Assembly (NCBI RefSeq): GCF_026343945.1
Contig: NZ_JAPKNJ010000002.1
Location: forward strand, 682,001-746,000
Direction of reading: 5' to 3'
DNA length: 64,000 nucleotides
From: Kaistia algarum
GTDB lineage: Bacteria > Pseudomonadota > Alphaproteobacteria > Rhizobiales > Kaistiaceae
In this document: positions 47,069 through 55,081 of the stretch, piece by piece
How positions within the stretch are numbered: position 1 is the stretch's first letter
How the letters are laid out: each line of letters opens with the position of its first letter
The notes under the pieces: generated by a model
Told to the model about the DNA's origin: nothing
Seen by the model: only the letters and a program-made list of their open reading frames with translations
The model's database searches: none
Program-made: the position numbers and the translations under genes

Positions 47069-47957
47069 CGCCGGGTCGCGCGCATCGACCGGCTACGAAC
47101 CGTTCTTCTATGCGAGCCGGGACGGTCTCAAGCTCCATGGGCGCGACTATCCTGGCACGGTGGACCGTCTGCCGGTGGTCTGCCTGCCGGGCCTGACGCG
47201 CAACAGCCGCGACTTTCACGAATTGGCGCTCCAATTGTCCGGTCTAGCCGGCCGCCGCGTCCTCGCCTTCGATTTCCGCGGTCGCGGGCTTTCACAGCGC
47301 GACCCTACAGGCAAGACCTATCTGCCGCCGGTCGAGGCGCAGGATGTCCTTGATGGCATGGCGAGCCGGGGCATCGCGAAAGCCGCTTTCGTCGGCACGT
47401 CGCGCGGCGGCATCGTCACGATGATCATCGGCGGGCTAGCCCCCGGCGCGATTGGCGCCGCGGTGCTCAATGATATCGGCAGCCGGATCGAGACGGCGGG
47501 GCTGCTGCGGATCAAAGGCTATGTCGGACGTCCCCTGCCCGCGATGGGCTGGGACGAGGCGGCCCGGCTGCTGGAAACGACGGTGGGCGGCGAATTCCCC
47601 GCTTTCGGCCCGGAAGACTGGGTCCGGCAGGCCCGCCTCACCTTCGCGGATCGGAACGGCATGCCCGCTTCCGACTATGATCCACTGCTTGCCGAGGGCT
47701 TCAGCGCGCTGACGCCCGAAACACCGGCCATCGATCTTTCGGCGGCCTTCGCGACGCTTTCCGCCGTGCCGGTGCTGGTGCTGCGCGGGGAGACGTCGCA
47801 TCTTCTGGCCCGCAAGACCGTCGCGGCCATGCAGGCGGAGCATCCCGGCCTCGAATCCGTCGAGGTTCCCGGCCAAGGCCATCCGCCCGAGCTTCGCGGC
47901 GAGATCGCCTCACGGATCGTCGGATTTCTCGACCGCATCGACCCCATCGGCGACTGA
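47052..47957 (+). CDS. Alpha/beta hydrolase
   Basis: 301 residues, GTG start 17 bp before the transglycosylase stop, so translation is probably coupled. The fold is clear: oxyanion region VVCLPGLTRNSRDF, LAFDFRGRGLS, nucleophile elbow FVGTSRGGIV and a C-terminal catalytic His in EVPGQGHPPELRG. No signal peptide is seen. Substrate unknown. The 3' end overlaps the convergent helix-hairpin-helix gene by 48 bp. Confidence 0.9.
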   Translation: MADPASAGSRASTGYEPFFYASRDGLKLHGRDYPGTVDRLPVVCLPGLTRNSRDFHELALQLSGLAGRRVLAFDFRGRGLSQRDPTGKTYLPPVEAQDVLDGMASRGIAKAAFVGTSRGGIVTMIIGGLAPGAIGAAVLNDIGSRIETAGLLRIKGYVGRPLPAMGWDEAARLLETTVGGEFPAFGPEDWVRQARLTFADRNGMPASDYDPLLAEGFSALTPETPAIDLSAAFATLSAVPVLVLRGETSHLLARKTVAAMQAEHPGLESVEVPGQGHPPELRGEIASRIVGFLDRIDPIGD

Positions 47958-48749
47958 AGCGTCCGGCACTTCGCCGGGCGAGGTCGTCGCACGGCCTTCC
48001 ACGCTTGCCGGCGCTGGTGCCGGGGCTGCCTCCTCGTCCGCCGCCTCCTTCTTCGTGCGCCCGCGTCTCGCCCTTGCTTTTGGCGGCTTCCGAGGTGGGC
48101 TGGCGGCCTCCGCCGCGGGATCGTCAGAACCCGCGACCCGCGTGGCTCTCCCGATCCAGTCACGCTGCCGCATCGTATCGCCCACTCCGAGGAAAGCGGC
48201 GATCCATGCAGCCTCCTGCGGTGTCCAGGCGGCGATCTGGCTGAAATGATAGATGCCGATCCGGCCCAGCTTCTTGGCGTTCCGCTTGCCGAGCCCGGCG
48301 ATCGCCGTCAGGTCGTCTGGCCGGCCGAGACGGGGACCGCCGAGCACGGCCGGCCGGGTTCCGACCAGGTCGGCCCTGTCCACCGCCTCGCGCAGATCCT
48401 CGGCGTCGAAAAGCGACCGTCCGAGACCGCCCTCAAGGCTCGGCGTGCCGGAGTGGATCTCACCCTCGCCCCACTCGATCGGCGCCGCAGGGGCAACCGG
48501 CTCGGCATGGCGATAGTCGGGCGGTGGCACCGGTACGACCGTCGGCAGGGGCACGGGACCGCCATATCGCCACGGCAGCAGGCGCCATTCGACGATGCGG
48601 ATGCCGCGATCGATCATGTGAACCAGCCTGCCCTGCAGGCGCGCCGCCCCGGTAAGGCCGACCGTGCGGTGGATCAGTGAGCCGGCCAGACAGCCGGAGA
48701 GGAAGCAGACGGCCAGCGCGGCCCAGAGCTCGGCGGCGTGCTGGATCAC
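47910..48749 (-). CDS. Membrane-anchored helix-hairpin-helix protein
   Basis: 279 residues from a GTG at 48749. One N-terminal membrane helix (about 6-28, ELWAALAVCFLSGCLAGSLI) is followed by a Pro-rich linker. A helix-hairpin-helix region lies near 145-187 (DDLTAIAGLGKRNAKKLGRI, then YHFSQIAAWTPQEAAW), and a basic, low-complexity tail (KPPKARARRGRTKKE) ends the protein. The HHH segment resembles those appended to rhizobial inner-membrane proteins of unknown function. The start overlaps the stop of the 42-residue gene upstream by 4 bp (GTGA), placing it in one operon with that gene and the OmpA-family gene. Confidence 0.82.
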   Translation of the reverse strand: MIQHAAELWAALAVCFLSGCLAGSLIHRTVGLTGAARLQGRLVHMIDRGIRIVEWRLLPWRYGGPVPLPTVVPVPPPDYRHAEPVAPAAPIEWGEGEIHSGTPSLEGGLGRSLFDAEDLREAVDRADLVGTRPAVLGGPRLGRPDDLTAIAGLGKRNAKKLGRIGIYHFSQIAAWTPQEAAWIAAFLGVGDTMRQRDWIGRATRVAGSDDPAAEAASPPRKPPKARARRGRTKKEAADEEAAPAPAPASVEGRATTSPGEVPDASVADGVDAVEKSDDP

Positions 48750-48874
48750 GATTCGCCCTCTCGCGCCGCCCCGCGCCCGCCATGTCGAGAGCCCTGCGCC
48801 CACCAGCCGACCAGGACGCCGAGTCCAGCCGCTGCGGCCAGATATTCCCAGTACTGGACGATCAAATAGGCCAC
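48746..48874 (-). CDS. 42-residue single-pass membrane protein
   Basis: A GTG at 48874 opens a 42-codon frame reading MAYLIVQYWEYLAAAAGLGV and continuing with LVGWWAQGSRHGG. Most of it is one hydrophobic helix with aromatic ends, followed by an Arg-rich cytoplasmic tail. The start is 8 bp after the OmpA-family stop and its stop overlaps the next GTG (GTGA), so spacing on both sides is that of an operon member. The helix and coupling support a real gene although it is too short for most gene finders. Function unknown. Confidence 0.72.
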   Translation of the reverse strand: MAYLIVQYWEYLAAAAGLGVLVGWWAQGSRHGGRGAAREGES

Positions 48875-48882
48875 ATTCCACC

Positions 48883-51015
48883 CTATTGGCCGACGACGCT
48901 GAACTCGATGCGCCGGTTCTGCGTGCGGCCCGCTGTCGTGGAGTTCGACGCGATTGGGCGGGTTTGTCCATAGCCGACCGCGTTCAGCCGTTCGCGGCGC
49001 ACACCATCCTCGACAAGATGCTCGATCACCGACTGTGCCCGCTCTTCGCTGAGCGCCTGGTTTCGGCGGGTGCCGCCTCCCGACTCAGTGTGCCCCGCAA
49101 CCTCGATCGTCGCCGCGGGGCAGCGCTGGGCGATCGACGCCAAACGATCGACCAGGCCGTAGCTGTCGGGCGACACCGCCGATCGCGCATCGTCGAACTG
49201 GATCTGGCCGTGCCCCATCTCCGCCTGCAACGCCGCCTGGCAATCTGAGCCGGAGAGCGGATCGCCGCCGACGGCGACAATCATCGCAGCGGCGAGTTCG
49301 AAGTTTTCCGGCAGATCCCGTCGCAGCGCCGCCTCGATGGCAGTGCGCGCCGGTTCGGAAACGGCGACGCCCGAAACCGAAAGCCGCTCATCGACGAGAT
49401 CGAGCCGGCCGCCTTCCAACCGGCTGATCGCCTGAAGGCCGGCTGCAACGGCGTCGATAAAGCCGTCTGGAACACCGCCGGCAAGCTCCAGGCGAATGTC
49501 GATGGCGTCGTCGCCGAACTTCGGCTGCGCCGCGCCGACGATCGTCTTTGCCACCTCGTCGGTGGGCACATAGCCGGAAAGGGTCAGACGCCCATTGCCC
49601 CGAACGGCGGCGAAGAGAAAGGGCGAAATGGGAGCCGGCGCGACGGCGCTGTGCCGCAACTCCATGCTGGCCGGTAGCGTCTTGCCAAGCTCGTCCTGCA
49701 GGGCATGAAAGGCCGGTGTCGAGAGTGCCTCGCCGGCAATGTCGTAGCTGTGTCCCGTCAGCGAGACGGCGCCGCGACCGAGGCGGGACAACTGGCCCAG
49801 GCTGAACGAGATAGCGCCGATCCAATCCATCTTGGGATCGCCTTCCGCTACCTTCAGCCTGTCGACGATGTTGAGACCCTCGAATAGAGTTCGGGCTTTG
49901 GCGAGGACGGCCGCGCGCGCCGCCTCGGTTGGTACATATCCACCGAGCGTCACCTGATCGCCGGAGCGCTCAGCCCGCCAGACATAGGGATCCACCGCGG
50001 CGGGCAGGATGTCGATCGTTCCGAAGGTGATGCCGCCGGAGCGCCCGCGCCGAGCATCGATCTCGGCCAGCGCCTGCTCATAGTCGGCAACGGTCTTGGC
50101 CTTGCCCGAGAGGCTCAACGTAGGTCCGTCCATCGAAGCCGAGCCTTCGCTCAGATGCGCCAGCTGATAGGCGGCGAAGGTCGCGGCCGAGCCGAAGCTC
50201 TCCGGTGCGCCCGAGGCAAGCTGCGTGCTGTCCTCGAACTCTACGTCGGCAACCGTCGCCCGCAGCGCGGCAAGGACATCGGCCCGCGCCGAGCCGGAGG
50301 GAACGAACCCGCTCATCTGCGCCTTGCGGCCGTCGAAATCGAGCCGCCAGGCGAAGCGCTCCGTTCTCGGAGGCAGGATGCGGATGTTGTGCAGCATGGC
50401 ACTTGGCGGCAAGGCCACCGAGAGCGCCTCGGCAGCCGAGGCGAACTCCGTCTCGTCGCGCGCCGTGCCGCTGATCGTAAGCTGGGGGCCGCTCAGGCTG
50501 ACGGAACCGTCCGCAAGCTCGGCGAGGCGGGCGATGGCGAAATGGACGATGCCGAGGAAGTCAACAGGCTGGCCCCGGGCGAGCTGCATCTGATCCTCGA
50601 CGCCAAATTCGGGCAGCAAGCGCTTCGCGGTGGCGAGGATCGCAACGCGCTCATCCTCCGACGGCACGAAGCCCGTGATGACGACCTTTCCGCCCTGCTT
50701 CTCCGCCTTCCAGACGAAATTCGGCTGCAGGGGCAGCAGGCCGCTTCCGTCAACCACGGTCGCCACACCCCAGACCCGGTCGGCCGATTCGATCGCGAAG
50801 CGCTGCGCGATACGTGTCGGCGCGGTCCCCATGATCGTCGCGGTTCGCCCGCTGATCTCGGCGGTGGCCCAGGACTGGCCATCCGCGACCAGCACCGCGT
50901 CCACCCTCTCCGCGAGGTCCGATTCGATACGTCCGAGATTGAGAAAGAGCGCCGCGACGGTCAGTATCGTGACGATGACGAAGCCCGGGATGATATAGAG
51001 TCGCCAGCTCTTCAT
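48883..51015 (-). CDS. OmpA-family protein with multiple BON-like repeats
   Basis: About 710 residues from the ATG at 51015; an ATG at 51075 would add 20 basic residues. A membrane helix (about 7-26, YIIPGFVIVTILTVAALFLN) anchors a long periplasmic region of internal repeats. Four segments share a pattern: VVITGFVPSEDERVAILATA, AQMSGFVPSGSARADVLAAL, VTLGGYVPTEAARAAVLAKA and LTLSGYVPTDEVAKTIVGAA. The C-terminus is an OmpA peptidoglycan-binding domain with TIEVAGHTESGGGTRRNQAL and LNAVGYGQTRPIASN. The layout resembles BON-OmpA proteins such as mycobacterial ArfA. A cell-wall-spanning structural role is inferred. Confidence 0.88.
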   Translation of the reverse strand: MKSWRLYIIPGFVIVTILTVAALFLNLGRIESDLAERVDAVLVADGQSWATAEISGRTATIMGTAPTRIAQRFAIESADRVWGVATVVDGSGLLPLQPNFVWKAEKQGGKVVITGFVPSEDERVAILATAKRLLPEFGVEDQMQLARGQPVDFLGIVHFAIARLAELADGSVSLSGPQLTISGTARDETEFASAAEALSVALPPSAMLHNIRILPPRTERFAWRLDFDGRKAQMSGFVPSGSARADVLAALRATVADVEFEDSTQLASGAPESFGSAATFAAYQLAHLSEGSASMDGPTLSLSGKAKTVADYEQALAEIDARRGRSGGITFGTIDILPAAVDPYVWRAERSGDQVTLGGYVPTEAARAAVLAKARTLFEGLNIVDRLKVAEGDPKMDWIGAISFSLGQLSRLGRGAVSLTGHSYDIAGEALSTPAFHALQDELGKTLPASMELRHSAVAPAPISPFLFAAVRGNGRLTLSGYVPTDEVAKTIVGAAQPKFGDDAIDIRLELAGGVPDGFIDAVAAGLQAISRLEGGRLDLVDERLSVSGVAVSEPARTAIEAALRRDLPENFELAAAMIVAVGGDPLSGSDCQAALQAEMGHGQIQFDDARSAVSPDSYGLVDRLASIAQRCPAATIEVAGHTESGGGTRRNQALSEERAQSVIEHLVEDGVRRERLNAVGYGQTRPIASNSTTAGRTQNRRIEFSVVGQ

Positions 51016-51248
51016 GGCACGGGCACGGCGTCGGAGGCCCTCGCCTGACGGCGGCGGCAACTTTCCAGTCGCCATGGCTGGTTGGCGACGAATGCCATCC
51101 GATTTCCTCCCAAACCGCCATCGACCCTCATGCCAAAGGCGAGGGCCACGTTTCCGAAGGGGCGGGATGGGATGTTCGCCCGAATGGGCGGTCAGCGGCA
51201 AGCGGTGCCGCGTCATTCAGCAAGGTATTCCCCTGCGACGTCGGCCGA

Positions 51249-52106
51249 TCAGGGGTTCGGCTTGCCGTTCTTGTTGAGCCAGTCGTCAGCCAGCGCCAGC
51301 GCGGTGCGCCGTTCCGTCTCGGTCGCGAGCGAGAAGGCCTGTTCCTGCATGTCCTGAATCCAGGGATCATCTGCGTCGGACCGGTCCCGGGCAACCGTCA
51401 GGAACATCAACCCGAGCACAGGCTCGCGCGAGACGCCCTCACCCTCGAACAACATATGGCCGAGCAGAGCCTGCGCGCCGACATTGCCCTTGTTGGCCGC
51501 GAGCTTGGCCCAACGTACAGCCTGCTTGGGATCCCGCTCGCCGCCCTGCCCCTCATAGTACATGCGGGCCAGGTTCAGCTGGGCATCCGAGTCGCCGAAA
51601 TAGGACGCGGCATAGGCGAACATCTGCCGGGAGCGATTGAAATCCGGCTTCACCGTGCTGTTCGGAATTCCGTCGCGATAATAGAGCCCCAGCGCGACGA
51701 AGGCGTTCGATACGAAGCGGGCCGACGAGCCGTTCGGATTGTCGTCGGCATGCGCGTCGGCGACCTCGCTGAACATCTCGAAGGCCTTGACGTCATCCTT
51801 GGCGAGCCCGTCGCCTTCGGCATACATCCGGCCCAGCTTCCATTGCGCACCGGCATGGCCCTTCTCGGCCGCATAGGTCAGCGCCTCGACCGCCACGGTC
51901 TTGTCGCCCTGCTTGTAGGCGTTGAAGCCGAAACGGAAGGCCTCCAGCGGCGTCGCATTCTTGTCTAGCGTCTTGGCGTCGAGCGCAAAGGCAACGCGCG
52001 GCAGGATCGCCGATGTCGCGCAGAGCACGCCAAGGCCGAATAGAGCCAGACCGCCAAGGGCGTCACGAATACGCATCACCTGCCACTTCGAAAACGATGA
52101 CCACAT
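51249..52106 (-). CDS. exoR: ExoR-like Sel1-repeat periplasmic regulator
   Basis: 285 residues from the ATG at 52106; an ATG at 52076 gives a shorter signal peptide (MRIRDALGGLALFGLGVLCA). After cleavage near FALDAKT come Sel1-like repeats: AYKQGDKTVAVEALTYAAEK, GAQWKLGRMYAEGDGLAKDD, DAQLNLARMYYEGQGGERD and GAQALLGHMLFEGEG. The C-terminus DPWIQDMQEQAFSLATETER strongly resembles rhizobial ExoR. ExoR is a periplasmic repressor of the ExoS/ChvI two-component system controlling exopolysaccharide and motility. The partner kinase and regulator genes are not in this window. Confidence 0.88.
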   Translation of the reverse strand: MWSSFSKWQVMRIRDALGGLALFGLGVLCATSAILPRVAFALDAKTLDKNATPLEAFRFGFNAYKQGDKTVAVEALTYAAEKGHAGAQWKLGRMYAEGDGLAKDDVKAFEMFSEVADAHADDNPNGSSARFVSNAFVALGLYYRDGIPNSTVKPDFNRSRQMFAYAASYFGDSDAQLNLARMYYEGQGGERDPKQAVRWAKLAANKGNVGAQALLGHMLFEGEGVSREPVLGLMFLTVARDRSDADDPWIQDMQEQAFSLATETERRTALALADDWLNKNGKPNP

Positions 52107-52579
52107 GCTCTCTCGGACAAGCAGAACCGCAGGGTTTGGACCGAGGCGACGGGGTTCGTATTCGCCGCCGCGCCGCAGGTTCCGCCGAGCCGAAGACTGC
52201 ACCCTGTTTCTGGCAAAAGCTTGGCCAGTTCGCAGACCCGCCAGCGAGCCCACCGTATCGGTTGCGCGCGCCATGAAACGCCTACGAAAAATTTCGCCGA
52301 TACTCTGCAAGATCGATCCTATCCGCCCCCGGATGCTGGCGACCGTCGTGTCTCTTTATGGCTGAAAGGCGGCAAATCGGGCGGGCGGCCCGGACTCGGA
52401 TACGTTGCATACCAACTGTTGCGAAGACGTCACAAACACTGGAACTGGCGATTTCATCCTTTCCAGCGGGCTCGTCTTCGCCTCCGCCCTCGCTCCTGCC
52501 GGGGCGGCGTGGCAAGATTCGTTCTTGATTCGTCTCGGACTGCGGCACATCTCTTCGGCCCGACGACAACGGAGCGACG
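52107..52579. other. 473-bp divergent exoR-parE spacer, no gene seen
   Basis: Both flanking genes point outward, so this must contain both promoters. No strong -35/-10 pair or convincing coding frame was recognised. The first 200 bp are GC-rich, and there is an AT-richer patch near 52275-52300 (GAAACGCCTACGAAAAATTT). Confidence 0.5.
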
Positions 52580-54619
52580 ATGGACAACACCAAGGATCTG
52601 TTCGGCGCCGCTGCCCGCCTCGACGAGGTGGAAGAGCGTGCGCCCCGGCCCCGCCGGACGGCTGCGCCCGCCGCGGCGAGTCCCAGCGAATCCGACTATT
52701 CGGCCGCCGATATTGAGGTCCTGGAAGGCCTGGAGCCCGTTCGTCGACGTCCCGGCATGTATATTGGCGGCACAGACGAGAAGTCGCTGCACCATCTCTT
52801 CGCCGAGATCATCGACAATTCCATGGACGAGGCGGTGGCCGGCCATGCCGACCGCATCGACGTCGAGTTCAGCGCCGACGGATTCCTGACCGTCACCGAC
52901 AATGGCCGCGGCATTCCAGTCGACGCCCATCCGAAATTCAAGGACAAGTCCGCCCTTGAAGTCATCATGACGACGCTGCATTCGGGCGGAAAGTTCGATT
53001 CCAAGGTCTACGAGACCTCGGGCGGCCTTCACGGCGTTGGCGTCTCGGTCGTCAACGCGCTATCGGACGAATTGGAAGTCGAGGTAGCGCGCGGCAAGAA
53101 GCTCTATCGGCAGACCTTCTCGCGCGGCAAGCCGACCTCCGGCCTCGTGCTTGTCGGCGAGGTCCATAATCGCCGCGGTACCCGCACCCGGTTCCATCCC
53201 GATCCCGAAATCTTCGGCAAGGGCGCGCATTTCAAGCCGGCGCGGCTGCTGGCGATGGCGCGCTCCAAAGCGTATCTCTTCGGGGGCGTCGAGATCCGCT
53301 GGACCTGCGCGCCGGAATTGCTGGAGGGCGACACGAACACGCCGACCTCCGCCAGCTTCCACTTTCCCGGCGGCCTCAAGGATTATCTCGCCGAATCGCT
53401 CGAGGGCGAAAATCTCGTTACGACGCAGATCTTCTCCGGACGCACCGACAAGGCCGCCGGCCATGGCGCTGCGGAATGGGCCGTCGCATGGTTTCCGGGC
53501 GACGGCTATGTTCGCTCCTATACCAACACGATCCCGACGCCCGATGGCGGAACGCATGAGCAAGGGCTGCGAATGGCCCTGCTTCGCGGCCTCAAGGCCT
53601 ATGCCGAACTGTCAGGCAACAAGCGCGCTGCCCAGGTTACCGCCGACGACGTGATGACGTCCTGTGCGGCGATGCTTTCCGTGTTCGTGCGTGAACCCGA
53701 ATTTGTCGGCCAGACCAAGGACCGCCTCGCCTCCGCCGAGGCGACGCGCATCGTCGAGAAGGCGATCGGCGATCCGTTCGACCATTGGCTCGCAGCCTCG
53801 CCGCAGGAAGCCTCCAAGCTGCTCGACTGGGTGATCGAGCGCGCCGAGGAACGGCTCCGCCGTCGACAGGAGAAGGAAGTCAGCCGCAAGACGGCGGTGC
53901 GCAAGCTGCGCCTTCCCGGCAAGCTGGCCGATTGCTCGCAAACAGCGGCGCAGGGCAGCGAGATCTTCATCGTCGAGGGCGATTCCGCTGGCGGCTCGGC
54001 CAAGCAGGCCCGCAGCCGCGCCAATCAGGCGGTGCTTCCTCTGCGCGGCAAGATCCTGAACGTCGCCAATGCCGGCCGCGAGAAGCTGGCGCAGAACCAG
54101 CAACTCGCCGATCTTATGCAGGCGCTTGGAGTCGGCGCGCGCAATCAATACCGGGGCGATGATCTGCGCTACGACAAGGTCATCATCATGACCGACGCCG
54201 ATGTCGACGGCGCGCATATCGCCTCGCTGCTCATCACCTTCTTTTACCGCGAGATGCCGGAGATCATCCGCACCGGACATCTCTATCTCGCCGTGCCGCC
54301 GCTCTACCGCATCAGCCAGGGCGGCAAGACGCTCTATGCGCGCGACGACGGCCACAAGGACGAATTGCTGGCCACGGAGTTCACCGGCAGGGGCAAGATC
54401 GAGATCGGCCGCTTCAAAGGTCTCGGCGAGATGATGCCGGCGCAGCTCAAGGAGACGACGATGGACCCGGCGAAGCGCACGCTGCTCCGCGTGAACATCA
54501 TCGACGGCGAGATCGAGCTCACCCGCGATGTCGTCGAGCAGTTGATGGGCAACAAGCCCGAGGAGCGCTTCCGCTTCATCCAGGACAATGCCGCCTTCGC
54601 GGAAGAGCTGGACATCTGA
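52580..54619 (+). CDS. parE: DNA topoisomerase IV subunit B
   Basis: 679 residues. GHKL ATPase motifs are EIIDNSMDEAVAGHADRI, VTDNGRGIPVDAHP and GGLHGVGVSVVNALS. The toprim domain carries IVEGDSAGGSAKQARSRANQ and MTDADVDGAHIASLLITFFY. The length and the short ~45-residue N-terminal extension fit alphaproteobacterial ParE rather than the larger GyrB. With ParC it decatenates daughter chromosomes. parC is not adjacent. It is monocistronic here, followed by 462 bp without a gene. Confidence 0.93.
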   Translation: MDNTKDLFGAAARLDEVEERAPRPRRTAAPAAASPSESDYSAADIEVLEGLEPVRRRPGMYIGGTDEKSLHHLFAEIIDNSMDEAVAGHADRIDVEFSADGFLTVTDNGRGIPVDAHPKFKDKSALEVIMTTLHSGGKFDSKVYETSGGLHGVGVSVVNALSDELEVEVARGKKLYRQTFSRGKPTSGLVLVGEVHNRRGTRTRFHPDPEIFGKGAHFKPARLLAMARSKAYLFGGVEIRWTCAPELLEGDTNTPTSASFHFPGGLKDYLAESLEGENLVTTQIFSGRTDKAAGHGAAEWAVAWFPGDGYVRSYTNTIPTPDGGTHEQGLRMALLRGLKAYAELSGNKRAAQVTADDVMTSCAAMLSVFVREPEFVGQTKDRLASAEATRIVEKAIGDPFDHWLAASPQEASKLLDWVIERAEERLRRRQEKEVSRKTAVRKLRLPGKLADCSQTAAQGSEIFIVEGDSAGGSAKQARSRANQAVLPLRGKILNVANAGREKLAQNQQLADLMQALGVGARNQYRGDDLRYDKVIIMTDADVDGAHIASLLITFFYREMPEIIRTGHLYLAVPPLYRISQGGKTLYARDDGHKDELLATEFTGRGKIEIGRFKGLGEMMPAQLKETTMDPAKRTLLRVNIIDGEIELTRDVVEQLMGNKPEERFRFIQDNAAFAEELDI

Positions 54620-55009
54620 GGCGCGCCGCGGCGCAATCCCATGGGGGCTCGCCTCAGTACCCTCGACGTGCGCTGACGTCAGCGACTGCCCGCAGCATTC
54701 CGAACCCGGCCATCCTCGCCAGGAAGGCCGGGAAGTGCTGCCTCTTATCCGCCCCACCCGTTCGATGAATCGATTTTGCCGCGCGTGCCCCGGAGCCGGC
54801 GAGGCCGGCTGGCCATGCCGACAATAGGGGCTCAGCCGGCGATATCGAATTTGTCTTGTAAAGTCACTGCAGGCCCCAACACCCACTTGGGCCGATAGCG
54901 CCGATCTATTACTCCGACAATAGACGTCATTTTTCGACCTATTTCGGCGGCGCAGCATAGAATTCGCGGCCAATGGCTGCCTTTGATAAGAGTAGATGGG
55001 TTCCGTACG

Positions 55010-55039
55010 TTGACGACGTTCTATTCCCCTCGATAATTC
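55010..55039 (+). promoter_or_regulatory. Candidate promoter of the sugar ABC operon
   Basis: TTGACG (55010-55015) is separated by 16 bp from GATAAT (55032-55037), or by 18 bp from TAATTC (55034-55039). It lies 45-70 bp before the binding-protein start. ACGTT direct repeats overlap the -35 and could be half-sites for the operon's GntR-type regulator, which is inference. Confidence 0.5.
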
Positions 55040-55041
55040 GT

Positions 55042-55076
55042 CCCGTTCGGCGGGAGGAGACCGCCGACGGGGAGGA
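55042..55076 (+). promoter_or_regulatory. Leader stem-loop overlapping the ribosome binding site
   Basis: CCCGTTCGGCGG (55042-55053) pairs with CCGCCGACGGG (55061-55071) with one bulged T. The loop is GAGGAGA. The 3' arm overlaps the Shine-Dalgarno GGGGAGGA (55069-55076) five bases before the ATG. Its stability suggests a translational control element or an mRNA 5'-end stabiliser. Alternatively the symmetry may be an operator. Confidence 0.5.
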
Positions 55077-55081
55077 AAATC

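Larger units (their letters stand above)
54620..55081. other. 462-bp spacer before the sugar ABC operon
   Basis: The left part after parE is GC-rich with imperfect hairpins, for example AGCCGGC-gag-GCCGGCT at 54794-54810 without a T-run. From about 54860 it becomes AT-richer and contains a promoter candidate, direct repeats ACGTT (55007-55011 and 55016-55020) overlapping the -35, and the leader stem-loop. No coding frame is convincing. Confidence 0.6.

Noticed and set aside
47052..47957. Alpha/beta hydrolase as a true haloperoxidase or known esterase
   Set aside because: Only generic fold motifs are visible, so a specific substrate would be guesswork.
54794..54810. AGCCGGC-gag-GCCGGCT as a terminator of parE
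   Set aside because: The stem is perfect but lies about 175 bp after the stop and has no T-run on either strand.
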